From Acholoe squamosa (taxonomy: Eukaryota; Annelida; Polychaeta; Phyllodocida; Polynoidae), in assembly GCA_949317995.1 (NCBI GenBank), contig OX439046.1:56895774-56959773 (forward strand): 64,000 nt of DNA, given 5' to 3'. The translations under genes were made by a program, and so were the position numbers. How positions within the stretch are numbered: position 1 is the first letter of the stretch; every line of letters begins with the position of its first letter. This document shows, piece after piece, positions 60,060 through 64,000 of this stretch. The notes under the pieces were generated by a model. That model searched no databases, was not told where the DNA came from, and saw only the letters and a list, made by a program, of their open reading frames with translations.

Positions 60060-60190
60060 TACCGTAGTTCCCCGTACGAGCGCCGGTCCGCCATTTTGAA
60101 TGTTTACATGCACCCAGATCGAGGCTGCAGTCCTGGATCGGCGGCTGTGGTGGATCGAGACACGTTACGCCACTGGGGGTGTGGCGATCG
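60060..60190. promoter_or_regulatory. Short CpG-rich stretch with CAAAATGGCGGAC
   Basis: About 130 bp dense in CpG with a minus-strand CAAAATGGCGG, a YY1-type motif also seen at animal translation starts. A minus ORF of MADRRSYGELRYQ follows but no donor is clear. Possibly a promoter. Confidence 0.3.
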
Positions 60191-60772
60191 GCCCTGCAAT
60201 TCTATCTCTATGGGAAGAAGTTATTCACATAAAATAAAGTGCTTTACTGTACTAGCATTGGGGGTTCAGTGGAAATACACTGCTTGGTCCCATAACAAAG
60301 TGGATCAAAAAGGGTTGTTTAACGATCAGTTTTGGGGATGCCTGTTAGGTTCAACAAGTATCATTTAGAATGTAGATAGATTTAGATTGTCAGTGGATTA
60401 TCTGTTCAGTGGAGGGGTTTTCAGAATAATGGCATTTCTTATTATATTACTTAAAGAATACACTCATGAATATAAGATACTGTTCAAGTATATTGTGAAA
60501 AAATGAGATCAAAGGTATTTAGCATATGCGAATGATCACATTGCCATGCTGATTCTACACGTTACGCTGCAATGGGGGGGGGGGGGGTGCTAGGAACCTA
60601 GGAATAGATCATATGATATCTAAATATTTCATAAAATTCATCTAACTGTCATCTACTGTTATTCAACTTAAACACTTTTGCAACTTTAACAGCAATTTTT
60701 AACTATTTAGCATCAAATCACCAACGTCAATTGCCTGAATACTATGTGCCGAGGATAATTTGAAACCCTTAC

Positions 60773-60977
60773 CACTTCCCGTTCGAACTTCAATGCACAA
60801 ACTACTTTATTTTCTTCATTTCGATTTAGGGTTTTCGTTGCCTTATGTATTTCTTTTTCAAAATGTTCTGGGTGAAAGCCTGCATTTAGACTTTCTGCTG
60901 CCTTGGTCAATGGTTGGTCATACTGTAAACAGCTACATAAATCGTTCATGGCAATATTTAGGTTCTCTTGCAATGAA
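60773..60977 (-). CDS. Possible internal exon, alpha-helical, unrecognised
   Basis: 205 nt on the minus strand between a pyrimidine-rich acceptor (aagcctctcag) and GTAAGG, open in one frame (about 68 codons, phase 2 to 0). The peptide contains NDLCSCLQYDQPLTKAAESL and EKEIHKATKTLNRNEENK, a charged helical pattern unlike random translation. Family unknown. Confidence 0.4.
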
Positions 60978-60999
60978 CTGAGAGGCTTTATATGCAGGA

Positions 61000-62050
61000 A
61001 TGTGAGTGGGTTTGATAGATCTGTTTGTGGTATTGTAGAATATGGCGGACTGAGGCCGATATGCTGCCTCACTTACCATGATATATTGGTCAAAGCCAAA
61101 CTGGGCACTGCAGGCTCTATCCATTGTACCCCATCAGGGGGAATAGTTCCATTTGGCACTGTATGCTATCTTGTTTTCTTATCAATATAATCTGAAATAA
61201 GTATTGAAGCTTGAAAAGGCCTGGTATATAGGCCTACTTTAATGGATTATGCCCATTTGTCATGCTAGTGCATTCCAACTATAAACCATACACTGTATAA
61301 AAGAAAATGTCCAAATAAGATGTACTTTGGTCACAGATATCAGTTGTACCACAGTGCTTTACTGTATCGCCATCTATGGGGCTTCATTGTAGAAATTACG
61401 CTGCTTCACTGCAATATAATTATGTTGGCTCATTGTTCTCTTTTATGAGGATATCAACAGTTCTTTCTTGGAGTGATATTTTGATGTACAAGACTTAGTA
61501 CTGTATTTATGTATCATGCCAAACTCCAATACTGTAAAAAGTATCTAAGAATCAGTATGATACATCTTCCCATCACCCAAGCAGGTTTCATGTTTGTTAT
61601 GCATAATATGTGACATGAACTGGGAATAGGGACCTTATTGCACCCTGCACTAAGGGCCTTTTTTGCAGATTGTGTCACATATTATAATTGGTGTGTCATG
61701 AACATTAATTCTCCATGTCTTCTCTGCCAGTGTTAAAGCCGAGTAGATTGATTGCTATGCATTGCACTTGTTGGTGTGCAGGGGTAGGTATGCAAAGATG
61801 TCCCCCTCTGTTCCTATTCTGTCTACGGCCCTGTCTACAAGTGGAATGCAATAAAGACTTTTATAGCTTTTCATCCGCAAATGATGAGTTATTGGAGCAG
61901 ATATTGTAGGAACAATCAGGAAGTACAGCATATATGAAATAACTAATCAATCACTCTCTTCCTTTGCCCCTCACCCCTCAGTGCCATCCTTTCCACCAAC
62001 CACATCTTGTGGCTCCCCTCCCACTGCTGTCACCACATATTTCCCATAGA
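61000..62050. other. No gene seen
   Basis: AT-rich, short ORFs only. Confidence 0.4.
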
Positions 62051-62054
62051 CCCT

Positions 62055-62405
62055 CTGTGCAACCACTATCTGTGTAAACGACCGCTTTCTACACAAAGAG
62101 GCTGACCATCCAAGCACCATCTGTGTGAAAATGAACACTATCTGTAGTAACCATCCAACCACTATCTCTGTAAATGAATGCTATCTGTAGGAACCTTTTT
62201 TTTTACCAACATGTTTAGTCATATAAATGATTCTGGTACAATTAAAGTAAGGGGGATAAAATGTGTCTTTGATACTGATATCAGCTGTTTGACACACTGA
62301 ATCTGATACAGATAGCATTATTTTGTTTTACACAGGTAGTGGTTGGTTGGTCAGTTTCTAACTGTAGTACTGAAGAGAGTGGCTCTCTACACAGATGGTG
62401 GTTGT
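62055..62405. repeat. CAGATAGTGGTTG repeat, clusters 4 and 5 (inverted pair)
   Basis: 62055-62195 has CCAACCACTATCTG-type units; 62285-62405 has the complement. Together they form a loose inverted repeat around about 90 bp. Confidence 0.7.
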
Positions 62406-62409
62406 ACAT

Positions 62410-63300
62410 CCCCCCTCCTTTCTTTTTACTAAATTTCGATATCACCTCCTCTTTCTGTCCGATTGTTCTTTCCCTTTTCCCATAACCTCCCTCATTCCAA
62501 CCTATATCCCCATCCTCTTTGAAATTGCCATGCTCCTACAGCAAACCAGCACTTCCTTTCGAATCCCTCGTTTCCTCAGACGGAGGATTCGTAACTGCCT
62601 CTATGTTTTCTTTTATATTGATATTGGACTTGAATTCTAAGATAACTTGCTTCCTCAAACATTTTCCCTTGCATTTTCCAATTTTGTGGAAGTGAGGGCT
62701 GAATGTAGTCCTTTTTATTCACTGCTTTGCTATTGATGCGCCATGAAGAGAGAGGGAAAAATAAACAAAGCCAAATGGCAGCATTTACTGTCCCTGGGGA
62801 GTTAAAAGACAGAATTTGAAGCCATTCACTGTACAAATTAGGCTTCCCTAAGCACATTTTAAGTCTTCCTGTCTGTGATTGTGTTTTGGCAACTAGCATC
62901 GATTTTCCTTAAACAGTTTAATCGATTCTATTTGAACAGGCCCCAACCAGTTATGGGCCTTTTCTCTGGATGCCTTTACAGACAACCACTGGTGTACAAC
63001 GGAGGCGCCTACCTTCACCCTCAGGCTTAACATGACATTATTTTATATCGCCCAAGGATAAAAAAAAAAATACATTGAAGTTTGTTTCTGGTTACGATGC
63101 ACTGTATGCATAGAAAAGCAGTACATTGATTTTTCCCTTAGAAATTTAGGACAAAAGCATGGCTGATTGTTCGGATGGGGCTGTTAAAAAACAAAACCAA
63201 ACAAAAATAAATAAATAACAGGACATGGACTGTTGAGGCATTGCCCATGAAGTTTGATTTGCATCCCGCCATGGAAATGCTATATGTATAGGGGACTAGC
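62410..63300. other. No gene seen
   Basis: A 107-codon minus ORF at 62576-62899 has no recognised domain. Confidence 0.35.
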
Positions 63301-63321
63301 ACATTGCTAGTGATGAGGAAA

Positions 63322-63362
63322 TCAGCCAGGTGGCTCAGTTAGTCAGGGGCTAAACCTACAAT
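63322..63362 (+). repeat. tRNA 5'-half-like fragment
   Basis: AGCCAGGTGGCTCAGTTAGT then CAGGGG resembles a tRNA acceptor and A-box region, but no matching B-box or 3' half follows. Possibly a SINE head. Confidence 0.25.
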
Positions 63363-63739
63363 TAGCCTCTTTGTGTAGTTTACTTTGATGGGTTCTTCCT
63401 CATTCACTATGTGTAGCTATTCTGTAAAATTTGAATCTATGGATAGCAAATACTGTGAACTTTAACTAGATAAGTTTGGTATAAATCTATTTCTTAAAAT
63501 ACAAGAGAAATATAGCTTTAAAATTCAATAAGAGACCACATGTCACTCAGATTGAATGCACCCAGACTATTGTCTCATTATCAAGCTAATCCACTCTCCT
63601 AACACCTGAAACAGTGGGGCGGTACTTAGGGTGATTAAGATTAAGGGCAGGGTGCAGCTTATCTCCCCTATCAGTCTTATCAATGGCCATTGTTCTGTGG
63701 TGGGTGAGTGTGTAGATAAGAGATTACCCAAAATTCTCT

Positions 63740-63790
63740 GACAAAATCCAAGATGGCGTCGGGGGCTAAGAACAAAGATGGCGACCTCCA
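63740..63790 (+). promoter_or_regulatory. Two AAGATGGCG (YY1-like) motifs
   Basis: CCAAGATGGCGTC at 63749-63761 and AAAGATGGCGACC at 63773-63785. Clustered AAGATGGCG motifs mark transcription starts in many animal genes and overlap the proposed initiator ATG. Confidence 0.45.
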
Positions 63791-63815
63791 GGCAGGGATA
63801 GCTATGTGCCCTATA
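63753..63815 (+). CDS. Putative first coding exon of a gene running off the right edge
   Basis: ATG in strong context (CCAAGATGGCG) opens 21 codons (MASGAKNKDGD...) ending at a GTAAGA donor in phase 0. If unspliced, the frame stops at 63912 after 53 codons. The protein is not recognised. Confidence 0.45.
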
Positions 63816-64000
63816 GTAAGACAATGCGCCAGTTCAACCTACAACCCAAGAAATTTTTTCCAGACCAGGTATTATGAAAAACACCTCACTTTTTGGCTGA
63901 TTTACAAATGATGCGGACAGTATTTCCTGAGGCGCTGAAGCATAAACCATCGTTAGTGTGCATAAAGTAGGCCCTAAAGGAATTTCTGGCTTTCTAACTA

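Overview
The window is animal nuclear DNA. It has long AT-rich introns with GT/AG ends, an AATAAA polyadenylation signal, TTAGGG-like motifs, microsatellites and a very high load of short inverted-repeat elements. Nothing prokaryotic is visible. SINE-like repeats ending in a (TCAC)n tail after ATGGCGTTAAAC recall repeats of molluscs and other marine invertebrates. That is from memory, so I place it only as a marine invertebrate, phylum unresolved.

The one clear gene is a long ABCC-type (MRP1-like) ABC transporter on the + strand. I can join 31 coding exons from 6280 to the stop at 28321. They form one frame of 1,514 codons plus stop: four hydrophobic TMD0 exons, L0, TMD1, NBD1, linker, TMD2, NBD2 and a C-terminus ending AGLVC. 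The initiating exon was not found. NBD2 keeps the catalytic Glu and His. NBD1 has Asp in place of Glu, as is usual in ABCC proteins, and also Asn in place of the switch His, which is unusual. Residue numbers count from the first recognised exon.

The rest is gene-poor: 1-6 kb (nested inverted-repeat elements), 28.7-54 kb (minisatellites, a 3.2 kb palindrome, SINE-like copies, scattered exon-like fragments) and 55-63 kb (more repeats). Three further gene fragments are plausible but unproven: a signal-peptide first exon at 54763 (+), an alpha-helical exon at 60773-60977 (-) and a first exon beside YY1-like motifs at 63753 (+).

The most distinctive theme is foldback architecture. Several elements have inverted arms that are themselves short tandem repeats: 3655-4335, about 9075-10430 and 35195-38402. 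The last has split a 22-bp minisatellite that runs in one direction on both sides of it, and half of it recurs at 49680-50235. Simpler hairpin or TIR elements lie at 13450-14045, 17599-18935, 22601-22949, 23507-23648, 40662-41363 and 59867-60006. Some repeats carry motifs resembling CTCF, RFX, E-box and nuclear-receptor sites.
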